Positions 21,817 to 33,337 of a stretch of DNA of 64,000 nt are shown piece after piece. The number at the start of each line of letters is the position of its first letter. Position 1 is the first letter of the stretch. The position numbers were made by a program, and so were the translations under genes. This DNA is from Adiantum capillus-veneris (Eukaryota; Streptophyta; Polypodiopsida; Polypodiales; Pteridaceae): NCBI GenBank assembly GCA_014529385.2, contig CM043950.1, positions 67,604,435 through 67,668,434 on the forward strand, in the 5' to 3' direction. Below the pieces are notes generated by a model that was not told where the DNA came from, did no database searches, and saw nothing but the letters and a program-made list of their open reading frames with translations.

Positions 21817-22267
21817 ATTTGGTTTCTCTTTTCTTGCTTAAGAAGAGGGGTCCTTAAGTAGCCTATTAATGGTTGATTTTGTTAATTATATTAGGGTAAG
21901 TGGAACTGGGATCTATTATCGATTTTGTTAAGTCCACTATGTGGGATATGGTGCACACCTCGAAAGCTTCGGTCTTAATAATGGAGTCTTTTTAGACTTG
22001 CCTACGACTTTACCATTATTGAGCCATAAGAAGCTCGAAAGGAGCTATCCCTCGGCAACTTCGCTATGTTAGACTCACTCCACTACTCTCTATAATTAAC
22101 CAATTCGACCGTGGTGTAGATTCTTAAGTGCCTATTTTCAAAGGCTAAGAGGAGTAGCAACTAAGGTTTTGAATTGCCAAAGCATTGTTGAAGATGATGA
22201 AACAGGAAACAGAAGGAAGATAGCAACTCAAAGTAGGAAGAAGATGGAGAAGGAGAAGACACAGAGC

Positions 22268-24403
22268 AAGACAACCAAAAACACGAATATAACTGACTGA
22301 AGGTTTTCTGTCATACCAAGCTTCATATGCAGTAATGGTCTTCAAGGCACGAGTAGGACACCTGTTCAAAACATGTGCTGCACAAGTAACTGCCTCCATC
22401 CATAGCTTATGAGGCAAACTCTTAGCCTTGAGCATACATCTAGCTGTCTCCATTAAAGACCTGTTCTTCCTTTCTGCAACACCATTCTGTTGTGGTGTGT
22501 ATGGCATAGTGCATTGGTGTTTAATGCCTTTCTTTCCCAAAAAATCCTTAAATGCACCTGACATGTATTCACCTCCTCGATCGGTACGAAGAGTCTGTAC
22601 TTTGCAACCTGTTTCATTTTCAACCATGGCGACATAATGTTGAAAAACTGCAAACACATCTGACTTTGCTTTGAGTGGATACACCCAACAAAACCTGGAA
22701 AAGTCATCAATGAAGGTCACAAAATAAAGGCTGTTTCTTATAGATGGCGTCCTCATAGGACCACATACATCACTGTGTACAAGCTGCAACTTTCGTGTCG
22801 CTCTAACTGAACCATCCTGCGAAAATGCAAATCTGTGCATCTTTCCAAGAACGCAACCTTCACATACATGTCTTGGTGGCATCTCCAATAAAGACAAATC
22901 ATGCACCATATTATGACGTTGTAAAGTCATCAAACTGCCATAACCAACATGCCCAAATCTAGCATGCCACAACTCAGCATCCTGCATGGCCTGAGTCTTT
23001 GTTTTTGCAATACATACCTGAATCTGCTTTTCATAACGATTTAGCACAAATAGTCCATTGTCCAGTGTACCTGTAGTGATAAGAGAATAACCATTCTCTC
23101 GATCTCGTACAACACATCTGTCATCCTCAAAAATGACCCGAAGACCATTTTTTGCAAGAGAGGATACAGACAACAAATTCTTCTTGATCCCTGGAACATA
23201 TAAGACATCTGGCAAGCATAAATCTGAACCATCTGAAATGGTAATCAAAATCTTACCAACGCCTTTGATTGGATAAGAAGCATTATTTGCACATGTCACC
23301 TTCTTTCCTGCTGGAGCTGCATCCAATGAACAAAACAAATCCTTCCTTGAAGTAATATGCCTGGATGCACCACTATCAAAGTACCAAATCATTTGTGTCT
23401 TGTCAACATTGTAAGCAGAAAAATCTGAACATACTACAAAAGCATAAGAATCCTGCACAAAGTTTGCAGACTCTTCTTTAGCTGTAGAAGAATCACCAGA
23501 AGCTGAAACAACCAAACTTGACTCTTTCTTCTTTTCTTTAGCAATTCGCTTTTTACACTCACTAATGTAGTGACCAGGTTTCTTGCAGTAGTGACATTTA
23601 CCTTTCTTCTTGGACTTGTCGAAATCACCTTTAGACTTCTCTGAAGACTGTCCTGCACCAGACTTAGAGTGATGAGCACTCTCTTTACCCTTGTTTTTGT
23701 TATGTACAACAAGAGCATGATCCATACCATCCACCTGTAAAGACTTGTTCTTACGTGATTGATCCTCCTGCAATAGCAAAGCCACTAACTCTTCAAAATG
23801 AAGAGGGTCAGGATTAGCTCGCAAAGACAGAGTCAAAGAAGTCTGAAAAGTCAAATAAGATGGTGGTAGTGAATTGAGTGTTTTGGAAACCAAGTCCTTC
23901 TCTGGAATCACTTCATCAATGCTAAGCAATTGCTCTTTAAGATCCCTGATTTTTGTAAGATGCTCGACAATATCGTCACCTTCGTCCATCTGTATTTTGT
24001 CAAGTTGTTTCTTCAAAAACTCTATTCTGGTAGCGTTTCTTCCTCCAAACATAGCTTGCAGAGTGTTCCAAGCATCCTCAGAAGTTCTGCAAGATCTGAT
24101 ATGTGGTGTGATTGTCCTCTTTATGGTTAAGGCAATCACAGCCATAGCATGTGCATCTTTAGTATCCCATCTCTTTTGCTCTGCAGTGACTTGTGAGGGT
24201 CCTGCACCACCAGCTGCACCACGACCAGGCGTGGCAGGCGTAATGCTACCTGGACGAACTTCATCTCCAGATACATAATCCCACAATCCTTTACCAACCA
24301 AAACATTTTTGGCCATAAAAGACCAAAGAGAATAGTTGGTACCATCCAATTTGTCTTCGGATGTAAACGCACCAAAAATCTCTTTCTCCGTAGATTGAGC
24401 CAT
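22268..24403 (-). CDS. Copia gag, protease and integrase; no RT
   Basis: From MAQSTEKEIFGAF the frame has gag (LDGTNYSLWSFMAKNVL, WNTLQAMFGGRNATRIEFLK, LPPSYLTFQTSL), a zinc knuckle CHYCKKPGHYISEC and the protease motif WYFDSGASRHIT. It continues with pre-integrase (LWHARFGHVGYG, CEGCVLGKMHR) and an integrase core with FVTFIDDFSRFCWVY, LRTDRGGEY and NGVAERKNRS. The frame reaches SYIRVFGCLAL, then runs into LTR sequence and ends at 22145 with about 40 foreign residues. This is a different copia family from the 5310 element (longer gag linker, RHIT protease). Confidence 0.92.
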
Positions 24404-24786
24404 ACTGTAGATGCACACAAGAGAGCAAAGGAACCTCCAAGAGATTCACAAATCTCCTCTCCAATCCAAGAAAAACTCTACACAAAATCTCAGCACAAAG
24501 CTAAGACAAGTTGCTTCCCAAAAGAACTGTTTACCTGAAGAAAATCTGTCAAAAAGCACACCCTCTTGATCTAAACGCCTCCGAAAAGTAACTTCTGCTA
24601 CGCTGCTCAGAACAAAATTCTGAGGGCTGGAACGGCTTCGAAAGGGGGGTAAAACCCCAGGTCACCTATTCAGAATACTCCCGGAACGTCAAGGATGCTC
24701 CCACGAGCAAATTTTCCGAAAACTGCCTGAAAACTGCGATTGCGCGCGCGGACGCGAAAACGCAAGTAGAGGCTCTGGAAATCACC

Positions 24787-24800
24787 TTGCTCTGATACCA
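24787..24800 (-). promoter_or_regulatory. Primer-binding site, minus strand
   Basis: On the minus strand TGGTATCAGAGCAA follows the LTR end after two bases. Confidence 0.93.
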
Positions 24801-24802
24801 AT

Positions 24803-25079
24803 TGTTGAAGATGATGAAACAGGAAACAGAAGGAAGATAGCAACTCAAAGTAGGAAGAAGATGGAGAAGGAGAAGACACAGAGCTTGTGTACGAGATCTC
24901 TGTAGTCTCTCTCTCTGTATTAGAATAATAGTGTATACAAACTCAGAGCTACAAAGCTTATATGAAACCCTAAGAGATAAGGTGTCCTTTCACACCGGAT
25001 GTCCAGGGGGAAAAACCCAGTGGGAGAAAAGTGCCCCTGGTGAAGAGCGTATACACACTAACACTACTACATGTCTACA
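24803..25079 (-). repeat. 5' LTR of the 22186-25079 copia derivative
   Basis: The 277-bp LTR reads TGTAGACATG... on the minus strand and ends ...CATCTTCAACA. The outer end is fixed by the AGCAT target duplicate. Confidence 0.9.
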
Positions 25080-25114
25080 AGCATACACTAAGTAAACACA
25101 TAAGTTTAATTAAC

Positions 25115-26566
25115 ATGGCTGACAATAACCAAGAGAGTAAAATGAACATTGATAACTTTGATTTTGCACATGAAGGTGCTAATGATGATGCCCCCATGTT
25201 TGTTAATTATCTTGTTACTAGGTTGCAACAAGCTATGGGCAACCCAGCTTTGCAAGCCAACGTTACTCAAATAACTTCGTGCTTTTCCTCTCCAAGAGGA
25301 GAGAGAGCTTAGGAGGCCTCTTGATGAGACCCCCAAAAGAAGACTCTCTCCCATACAAGAGGAGGAATCCAAATATCAAGAAAGTAATGAATCCCTAAAT
25401 TCCTCCAAAGATGTGGCTCCACGAAGAAGGCGGACTAAACGATCGCCAACTTCTCCCAAGAGGAAACGGTTAACCCATAGTCCTTCTCCTCGTTACTTCA
25501 AAAAGGAAGAGAGGAAACAAAGGAAGAAAAGGGCAAGAAAGAGGTCACCCTCTTCTCCTTCTTCTTCACCTTCCTCCTCTACCGATGAAAGCTATGGCTA
25601 TTCTCCTAGAGAATACAAGAGGGGAGGACATCACAAATCTTACCCTACATGGCGAAGATCCCAAAAGCTCAAGAAGGTCAAAGAGGGAGGAAAGAGTATC
25701 TCTTTCCTTACCTATGATGGCACCTTTGGTGCTACCAACAATGTATTGGCCTTCATCCAACAATTTGATGCGGCCTTTGGAGATGAGGGCTTCACAGAGT
25801 CCTCGAAGCTATGCCATGTAGCTATGCACTTCCAAAAATCGTCTTGTCAATGGTGGGCTAGCCTTTTTGGCAACGATGAAGCCCCAAAGATATGGAAAAT
25901 GCTACAAGTTTTCATCATGAAGCAATTCCTTGCAAGTGATGCAAAGGACAAAGTGCTTACCAAATGGCGGTGTTAGAAGCTTCTCAAGGCTACTATCTTT
26001 CAAAAGATAGACTTTGTCGAGCAAAAGTAACAATTCTGTGTGGGATTACTCAAAGAGATGGCCTAGTATGTCAACTCTCAACAGCCTGGTTCTATCACCA
26101 AAGTAATCCACCACACCATGGTTGCTTTGCGCATCAATTTCCAACAAGGGGCCAGACGAAATGTCAAGCCCATGGAAAATAAAGACAAAAGTGATGCCAA
26201 GAGGGAAATCCAATGCCCAAAATTATTCCCAAGTCCATTTCAACAACAACAACAACAATCTATCCAAGGAGAAGGGAGTTTACAAAGGTAAATATAAACT
26301 CTCTCCTAAAGAGCTAGAAGCTTTTTGTAAGGACCACAAATGTTTTAAGTGTGGGGAGCAAGGCCATGGTTATCGTCCTTGCCCCAGGAGAATTGCCTGC
26401 AATGAGTCTCCTAAAGCCTCTATGTTTGAAGCTCCAAAAGAGGATGCTCATTGCCAAGGATTTCTTCTTTCCTAAGTTTGGGGAAAGATGGAAGAGCATG
26501 ATGCCTTTATTTTATTTGACCCTGGTTCAACTCATAACTTCATATCCACGGAGTTGACCACTAAGC
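25115..26566 (+). pseudogene. Ty3/gypsy gag and aspartic protease (element A), broken
   Basis: The start is MADNNQESKMNIDNF; a stop at 25310 and a shift precede the basic stretch (25413 on). Gag text follows: FLTYDGTFGATNNVLAFIQQ, SSKLCHVAMHFQKSSCQWW, MKQFLASDAKDKVLTKW, with a small deletion and a stop at 25974. It continues with KIDFVEQ and INFQQGARRNVKPME. A shift leads to the zinc knuckle CFKCGEQGHGYRPC (26340-26385) and the protease motif FILFDPGSTHNFIS (about 26510). The frame is cut near 26566, where unrelated sequence starts. RT is not found downstream of that cut. Confidence 0.87.
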
Positions 26567-26847
26567 TTGTAAGGTTCCTCCCTAAACCCTAGAGCCATTC
26601 AGAACTTTTTTAGCCTACAAAATTTTTTTAAAAAGCAAGACCGACAAAGAAGTCATGCGGACAACGAGACTTTACTCCAAAATGAAAAGACAAGGATATT
26701 CCGGATAAGAAATTACGTCATCCCTTTATTTTTCCAAAAAGATTAACATTATTTTCATACTTCTTCGTCAAAAGCCGCGTGGGAACTGATCTAGATCGAG
26801 AGCTGGTAGAAAAAGGGACTAACTTGATTGGAAGATAAAGTTAAGAG

Positions 26848-27010
26848 ATAAGAATTGAGAAGAAATTAGGATCCAATAAGAATTGAGAAGAGAATTAGGG
26901 TCCAATAGGAATTGAGAAGAGAATTGGGGTCCAATAGAAATTGAGAAGAGAATTGGGATCCAATAGGAATTGAGAAGAAATTGGAGTTCAATAGAAATTC
27001 AGAAGAATCC
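26848..27010 (+). repeat. 29-bp tandem repeat, about 5.5 copies
   Basis: TCCAATA or TTCAATA recurs at 26872, 26901, 26930, 26959 and 26988 with AATTGAGAAGA between. Confidence 0.9.
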
Positions 27011-27248
27011 AAATTGAAATAAAATTCTTTGATTGAAGAATTCAATTTAGAGTAAAATTCTTGATGAGTCAAAAGTTACACTTTCCACTCATTCTCTCTC
27101 TAGCTTGCATTGAGGGTGAGACCAACCACCCTCCCTCTCTCTCTCTCTCTCTACTTTCATGGGTTTTTAGTGGGACTGTATTTATATTTTTTCATCCACC
27201 ACCCCCCCCCCCCAAGTATATACATTGTATTCTACCCACCATTTCCTA

Positions 27249-27257
27249 TATAAGCAC
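27249..27257 (+). promoter_or_regulatory. TATA-box-like element
   Basis: TATATAAGC is preceded by a C-run and CT-rich sequence and followed by a pyrimidine-rich leader-like stretch. It could be the LTR promoter of element B. No transcript evidence is available. Confidence 0.45.
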
Positions 27258-27599
27258 CCCCTCTCCTTTGTAATTTTACACACATTGCTAAGCTACTTGC
27301 ATACTTGTCATGCTCAAGATTATGCTTAAGTAAATCAAGGTTTCCATTAAACCTTGCTCTTGCTCTCTCACTCTCTTGAAGGCCAAACCCTTGAGGGTTT
27401 TATAAAGAAGCTCCTCTCTCCTTCCTCTTCATCCTAAATCCCTTTCCTTCTTCCTTGAGCCTCACATCTCTTCAAGAAGGACTTCAACCCCACTTCTCTC
27501 TTGCTTAGAGGAGGTAATCTTCACTTCTAGCAAGATTAATTAACATAAACCATGTGTTTTAATACTATGAAGGTTTATGTACATCATATTAGATCTTTA

Positions 27600-28320
27600 A
27601 TGGCAACCTTGCCTTTAGGGATAATCTCTAATGGTATCCTTGCTTCCTTAGGTTGAGGCTTAATGGTAACTTTGCACTTAGGTGTAAGCTTTAGTGACTA
27701 CCTTGTATTTTAGGTTTAAGCTTTAATGGTAACTTCACAATTAGGATTAAGGGCTAAGAGTATCTATGCATCATTAAGTTAAGCTTCAAAGGTAACTTTG
27801 CATTCTTAAGCTAAGCTGTAATGGTAACTTTGTACTCAGGTGTAAGCTTTAGTGACTACCTTGTATTTTAGGTTTAAGCTTTAACAGTAACCTCGCAATT
27901 AGGGTTAAGTGCTAAGAGTATCTATACATCATTAAGTTAAGCTTCAAAGGGTTATTTGCATCCTTAAGCTAAGCTTTAATGGTAACTTTGCACTTAGGTG
28001 TAAGCTTTAGTGACTACCTTGTATTTTAAGTTTAAGCTTTAATGGCAACCTTGGAATTAGGGTTAAGTATTAATGGTAGTTATGCATCATCAAGTTAAGC
28101 TTTCAAAGGTATATTTGCACTCTTAAGCTAAGCTTTAATGGTAACTTTGCACTTAGGTGTAAGCTTTAGTGACTACCTTGTATTTTAGGTTTAAGCTTTA
28201 ATGGTAACCGCGCAATTAGAGTTAAGTGCTAAGAGTATTTATGCATCATTAAGTTAAGCTTCAAAGGTAGATTTGCATCCTTAAGCTAAGCTTTTATGGT
28301 AAGTTTGCGCTTAGGAAAAT
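27600..28320 (+). repeat. 158-bp tandem repeat, four or more copies
   Basis: GTGACTACCTTGTATTTTA occurs at 27694, 27852, 28010 and 28169, a 158/159-bp period. Each unit is itself built from variants of AAGCTTTAATGGTAACTTTGC, so the array has a nested structure. Three units recur at 44453-44960. Confidence 0.93.
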
Positions 28321-28344
28321 CTTTGCAAGACAAGCTTGCAATTT

Positions 28345-28570
28345 AGGGTTTAGCTTCTAGAGTGACCTTGTGTGATTAGGGTTTCGCTTCCATGGTGACC
28401 TTGTGTGTGATAAGGGTTAAGCTTCCGTGGTGACCTTGTGTGTGATTAGTGTTAAGCTTCCATGGTGACCTTGTGTGTGATTAGGGTTAAGCTTCCATGA
28501 TGACCTGGTGTGATTAGGGTTAAGCTTCCACGGTGACCTTGTGTGGTTAAGATTAAGCTTCCATGGAAAC
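28345..28570 (+). repeat. 35-bp tandem repeat, six or seven copies
   Basis: GTGACC (or ATGACC) recurs at 28395, 28430, 28465, 28500 and 28533 within GGGTTAAGCTTCCATGGTGA units. The same array lies at 44990-45200. Confidence 0.9.
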
Positions 28571-30545
28571 CTTGTCTCATTAAAGAGAGAAATGTTTAGT
28601 CTCATTATGGTAATCAAGGTTAGGGTTTGCATGTCTCTTTATAGTAGGAAGAATGTATGGTTATAATCCTCTCTTCCAAGCTTTAATGGAAAGCTCTAAA
28701 TTCCCATTTTATTCCCAAAGCGAGCTTTAATGGAAAGCTCGAAGACTCATAAACTATAGGATGACCTTCTAGCTTCCTAAATGGAAAGTTAAGCACCATA
28801 AGTAAAGAGTAGTCGTCTAAGCTCGATAGAAGTAGTTCAATTTTTGGTATTGAAGAGTATTTCTAAAGTTGCCAATTTCAAGTTTGTTTGCAAATACGGG
28901 ATGGGGGAGATAGGGGATAACTTTGCGGAATTGATCCCCGTGTTGTTTTGAACCGAAAACTCTACAAGCTTCCATGGAGATGTCCCATGGATGGCAAAGG
29001 ATTGCAAAACCTGGGAATCATACAAAACGGGAATTGAACTTAAAAAGTTGGCATTTCCGAAGAGACATTAACCATCAAATGCCTATGGCAAAAACTCGCT
29101 TGTATTTTCTAAATAAACTTGGCTGGTAGATAATTAATGAAAGTAGGAATTAAGGTCGATAAATGTATGAACCTGGAAATTACCAACTAGGAGTTAAAAG
29201 GGAATCTCGAGAGGTGATAGGGATAGCCTATTGCAAAACATAAATTTAACTAGGAGTTTTGAAGATTGTCTGGATTGACCGGAAAGCAAGATGGATCTTC
29301 TGAGAGGATTCTCTTGGGGAACTTGACGGAGATTGGCCCTTTTTGGCTAGGGCAGCGTAACCGGCAAGTTTGTTATACCTAGGTCATTCATGCCCGAGAG
29401 ATAAGGGATGAATGGGTTTCTTTTATTTTTGCCCAGCCAGGTGAAGTACCCGCGGTTTCTTATTGGAAAATGGCCATAATCCGGGTATGGCCTGATGCCA
29501 ATAGTTGGATGAGAAGGTCATACTCAGGAAGGATGATGTGATTTGAATTAAGGAAATTTGTTCGATTTGGTTGTGTAAAAAGGAACTGGAAAGGCTAGGA
29601 ATATAGGGGCTATCCTGTGCATCTATGACCAGATGGTGCTATACCTTTCAAAATAAAATGCTTAAGAAGAAATGATTAAATTACTTGATGAGCCTTTCCC
29701 AAACACTTAATTCTGGAAAATATTGTGAAGGTGCTGCCATTTTGATGGCTTGTAACCGATTATCTTGGTCCTGAGTAAGGCAAGATGAATTGGTTGAAAC
29801 TACGTGTGCTGCATGATTAGTTAGGAAACTAGTTACAAGCTAATTGTAGCAGATAAAGGTAAAGAAATGAATTAAAAGTTTTTAAATAAAGATCTGGTGG
29901 GAACAACCAGATGAATTTTCGTGAACGAGGGTATGCAACAAATTGTATGCTGCTTGTTGTTTGACGATGTCTGATAAACTGTCTTCTTGATTTTGTAGTA
30001 GTTAAGTTCTACCTCGAGAAGGGATTTTCATGAAATGGTTCGGTGGGTGGGCGGATCCAGAGGGTCAGATTGCCAGATTTTAATTTAAATTTTTTGTGTT
30101 AAACGCTAGGACTATGAGGGATAAAAGTGGGTAAGTGGCAATGAGCAAGACCCGGTAGGATTACAAGATCCCTCTTCTTAGGGGAAAGCTATAACTGACG
30201 TGCCTGCTTCAAGAAAAATGGGTTATCACCATGAACCAAGGGAGAACAAGAAAGCAAAAGCAGATCCTTAAGTTAAAGATAAAGAGAATCAAGACTAAGG
30301 ACCACGATATCGGGTGTGGGTAACTGAAAGATGCCAAGGACGAATTAAATTATGATAAGCGGATAGAGTCGTCAAATTGATGGGATTTACCCCCTTGGGT
30401 TGGCATTCGAGATAGGCCGGAGTCCTGTTTGGGTGTCGGTCCCAAGTGGGAGGGATACCTGCAGATAGATCTACGTCAATCCCTGGAGCAGTCTGGAAGA
30501 CTGAGGGAGGTGAGTAGGGTCGAGTCTGGGTATGGCTCTCACAAG

Positions 30546-30557
30546 TGGTATCAGAGC
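30546..30557 (+). promoter_or_regulatory. Primer-binding site of chromovirus B
   Basis: TGGTATCAGAGC, the initiator Met-tRNA complement, on the plus strand two bases after CTCACA. Confidence 0.85.
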
Positions 30558-30689
30558 CTAATTTTGGACCTTGGACCTTGGAATTTCGGATTAATGCATG
30601 AGGGAAAATCAACTCAGTCTATTCTACACCCAAATTTCAATAATATATTACAAAATGACATCTTGATGTTCCAATAAATTATTCTAAAG

Positions 30690-31600
30690 TTTTCAATATG
30701 GTTTGGGATTTGCCAGAAGAAATTTAGTAGATTATTGATGAGAGGATGAAAACTGTTACGCTAGAGTTCGAAAGGCTTGCTATGCTGGAATATTTTAGGG
30801 AGCTCTTATTTCCAGAAACCTATACTTGTCCCTGGGATTTAAGCAAGTGGGAAGTGTGAGTAAAGTTGGAAATGAATGATATAGAAATTTGTGAAAGAAT
30901 AGGTAATGCACTTGTGCGAAGACGCATAGAAGTGGCATAAATGAATGAGGACGCATGCACTTGTGCGAAGACACATGAAAGTGGCATGGATGAAACTTCT
31001 ATTGAGCTTTACTTGTCATTCTCCCTTAAGCTTAGTAATAAGGAGCAAGATTGGGTAAAGTAGCTACCACATGAAGAATTAATTTTTGGGACATTGAGTG
31101 GAAGATAATTTTCGGTAATAATGAAGAAATCCAAGAAGTTCCTATGATTAGCCACAGATAAAGCTATAAGTATATATAGCAAGACTCGTTTTGAAATTAC
31201 TGATGGCTTGGAATATTCAAGAAGAAAAAGTTTATAGGATAGTCCTGAAAGAATGGGGATAACCGAACCAGAGAACACGTTAGTCATGTTGAGACACCCT
31301 ATTGAACTTTTCTCTCCTAAGGAAAGTGCCATTTCTACTAAGAAATGGAGAACATGTGGGTCGAATGGAGTTACACGATTAACCTTATGGGGACGTGTAC
31401 AACTATTGAATAATTTACGGATTGCAATGATGAGAGAAAGTTGGGACTAAGACCAAAGAGATATGGTATGGTCCAATCTTATTTCCAGATTTTGAAAGTA
31501 AACTTCTACTTATAGCATCTAATTTGCCTCATGAAAATATGTTTATTTATCCAAGCTAGAATTTTGTCTTAGAATTGTGGTAGTCTCTCTTACTAAATAA
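30690..31600 (+). pseudogene. Unrecognised protein family (LWGR family), decayed plus-strand copies
   Basis: Text at 31268-31447 (LRHPIELFSPKESAISTKKW, then VTRLTLWGRVQLLNNLRIAM) matches the better preserved minus-strand copies at 32819-33337 and 36570-37113. After a frameshift the match goes on with an LLLIASNLPHENMFIYPS block. Earlier text near 30770-30860 (RLAMLEYFRELLFPETYTCP) resembles the N-terminal part of the same family, so two partial copies may be present. They lie between the primer site and the gag start of element B. I do not recognise the family and assign no function. Confidence 0.5.
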
Positions 31601-31626
31601 AGAATATGATATTGCAGATAGTAACC

Positions 31627-32034
31627 ATGCCACCCCGTCGAAAGCTGAGAGAACGAGTTGCCCCTACTGTTGTGCCGATAACTAGCCCTGAAAGACCTTC
31701 AAACCCTTCAGAGCAAGTGTCACTTGAAGTTCTAGTAACCTTTATACCTAAAACCACCACTGTTGATGCTACTCCGCACCTAGCCTCAACTTATTCCAAG
31801 ATAAATCTCACTTCATGTTACTACCAAGTTAGGATCAAGGAGGGAGATATTCCCAAGATTGCCTTCAACACCAAGTTTGGGTATTACAATTTTACAGTTA
31901 GGCCTTTTGGTCTAACTAACACCCTTGCTACCTTTAATCGCGTGGTGACATATCTCTTTACGAAGAAGTTAGAGATATTTGTTTTGGTCTTCATGGATGA
32001 CATTTGGCTTATTCAGAAGCCAAGAAGATCGTAA
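31627..32034 (+). CDS. Chromovirus B gag start fused to reverse transcriptase by deletion
   Basis: The start MPPRRKLRERVAPTVVP is a typical gypsy gag opening. After about 50 residues it passes directly into RT (STYSKINLTSCYYQVRIKEG, FNTKFGYYNFTVRPFGLTN, TFNRVVTYLF, VLVFMDDIWL). The rest of gag, the zinc knuckle, the protease and the first part of RT are missing, yet the junction is in frame. The catalytic YxDD box reads FMDD. The frame ends at 32034 in the RT palm and decayed RNase H text follows. The upstream ATG at 31606 is also in frame. Confidence 0.8.
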   Translation: MPPRRKLRERVAPTVVPITSPERPSNPSEQVSLEVLVTFIPKTTTVDATPHLASTYSKINLTSCYYQVRIKEGDIPKIAFNTKFGYYNFTVRPFGLTNTLATFNRVVTYLFTKKLEIFVLVFMDDIWLIQKPRRS

Positions 32035-32260
32035 ACAATATCTATGACAATGTCTTAGAAAGCCATTGAACCTGTTTTGAAGCTTCCAAATTTTTTGACA
32101 AGGTTTTTGAAGTTCCAATAGCGGATGTCATGTCCCTTATAAATAGGAGGGATTCTACAGCAAGAAGTTTACCCCGTAGCCTATGAATCTTGAGGGCTTA
32201 GGATCCCCAAGAAAAACTATCCAATGCATGTTGTAACCACTTCTCTTTTAGCGTTACTAT
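32035..32260 (+). pseudogene. Decayed RNase H of chromovirus B
   Basis: Short segments such as LQQEVYPVAYES and LRIPKKNYPMH near 32155-32230 resemble the VIA(Y/F)ESR...NYPVHD region of gypsy RNase H, with frameshifts and stops. Most of the domain is absent. Confidence 0.55.
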
Positions 32261-32818
32261 CCCTTTGCGATATGTAATCTCTTGATGTTTTGATTATAAG
32301 ATTAATACAATTTTCCAATGATATGTAAGCTCGTGATGCTGTAATTTTTGAAAAAAGAAGATCAATCCAACCTTCTACTTTCAAGTTCTTGTAGTGCAAT
32401 GAGAAGTTATTACTGTGCATTTGACAAATAGAAAAGACAGTAAATGAGATGTGCTTAAAAAAAACTCACAAGGAATCAAGATGGGAAAGTGCAATAGATA
32501 AGCCCATAAATATTGCAGACATTTAAAACTCCGAAGAAGACTAAGAATACAAACTTATGAGTTAGCAAAGAACTCAAACTTGGAATCTTTACTCAAAACT
32601 TATATAGACAGAAGACCCTTTGCTCAAATAATAATAAATAAAAAAAATGCATCAAATAGAGATGTCCTTAAGAATTTAATTAAAGAGGAGAGACTGACAT
32701 TTCAAGACAAGGAAGTAAAGACAATACTCAAATTTTTCAAAAAAGGGTTATTTCTTCAATTAAAGCCAAAAAGGATTACAAGGGAGACAGGAAGTAATTA
32801 CAAGAGAGACAAGAAAAT
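32261..32818. other. No gene recognised
   Basis: AT-rich sequence with one plus-strand open frame (32580-32915, Lys/Asn-rich) that has no motif I recognise. Confidence 0.5.
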
Positions 32819-33337
32819 TTATAGCTCATCAAAATCCTCTAATATATGGTCACATAACCAAGTATCGCAAGCACTGCACATATTAGGATGCTCACCCTTT
32901 AGAATGCTTTTATGAGAAACATCATGAGCAATTTCTCGGGTATGAGCTGAGGAAAGAAAAGGACCTCTAAGAGGAAGACTCCAGATAGTATTGAGGAAAA
33001 TCTTGAAATGGGAGATAAACTGCACAAGCAAGAACAACCTTGCGGAGAACCCAGGATCTCGTGTCCTTTTGACGTAGTAGTATCGAGGGCCAAGTCCCAG
33101 AGCCTCTGTAACCATAGCAAGTCGAGTATTGTTGCGGAAATGGTTTCTACCCCAGAGAGTCACTCTTTTGAGATGTCGCCATGTCTTCCATATCGTCTAG
33201 CCGAAACAAGAATTTGGTTGAGGAAAGAGGAGATCTTTGTATCGCTCTAAGAACTGTCTTTTAACTGCCTCATCTGCACTCTGCAAGTGAGAGATGCATA
33301 CACGAAGAACCAAGTCTTCTTGCCAAGACGCCATCAT
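32819..33337 (-). pseudogene. Unrecognised protein family (LWGR family), minus-strand copy 1
   Basis: From the ATG at 33337 (MMASWQEDLVLRV) a frame of about 172 codons has a single TAG at 33197-33199. Conserved text with copy 2 (36570-37113) includes RVTLWGRNHFRNNTRLAMV, LGLGPRYYY, PGFSARLFLLVQF, KIFL and LRG. The C-terminus is PNMCSACDTWLCDHI, a compact Cys/His motif (C-x2-C-D-x3-C-D-H), possibly metal-binding. The copy lies antisense between the RNase H and integrase parts of chromovirus B. The family is unknown to me and its function is not inferred. Confidence 0.6.

Larger units (their letters stand above)
22186..25079 (-). mobile_element. Copia deletion derivative with exact TSD AGCAT
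   Basis: The minus-strand element has its 5' LTR at 24803-25079 and an 82-bp remnant of the 3' LTR at 22186-22267. AGCAT lies on both sides (22181-22185 and 25080-25084). gag, protease and most of integrase are open. RT, RNase H, the polypurine tract and about 195 bp of the 3' LTR are gone, and integrase is joined directly to the LTR remnant. The 82 bp are identical to the 5' LTR end as I read them, so insertion was recent. It interrupts the leader of gypsy A. Confidence 0.93.
26567..30543 (+). repeat. Candidate very long 5' LTR of chromovirus element B
   Basis: The right end is supported by CTCACA followed two bases later by a primer site (30546). The left end is proposed where the element A protease is interrupted (AAGCT then TGTAAGG). 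The body has promoter-like features (TATATAAGC at 27249) and three tandem arrays, and 1.33 kb of it recurs at 44453. An LTR of about 4 kb would be long but not unknown for plant gypsy elements. No gene was recognised inside. Confidence 0.45.

Noticed and set aside
22145-22285. C-terminal 40 residues of the 757-codon copia frame (LCLLLLHLLPTL...)
   Set aside because: This is read-through into the LTR remnant and flank, not a membrane domain.
27600-28570. CRISPR-like spaced repeats
   Set aside because: Units are tandem without unique spacers, are 35 or 158 bp, and the context is a plant LTR element.
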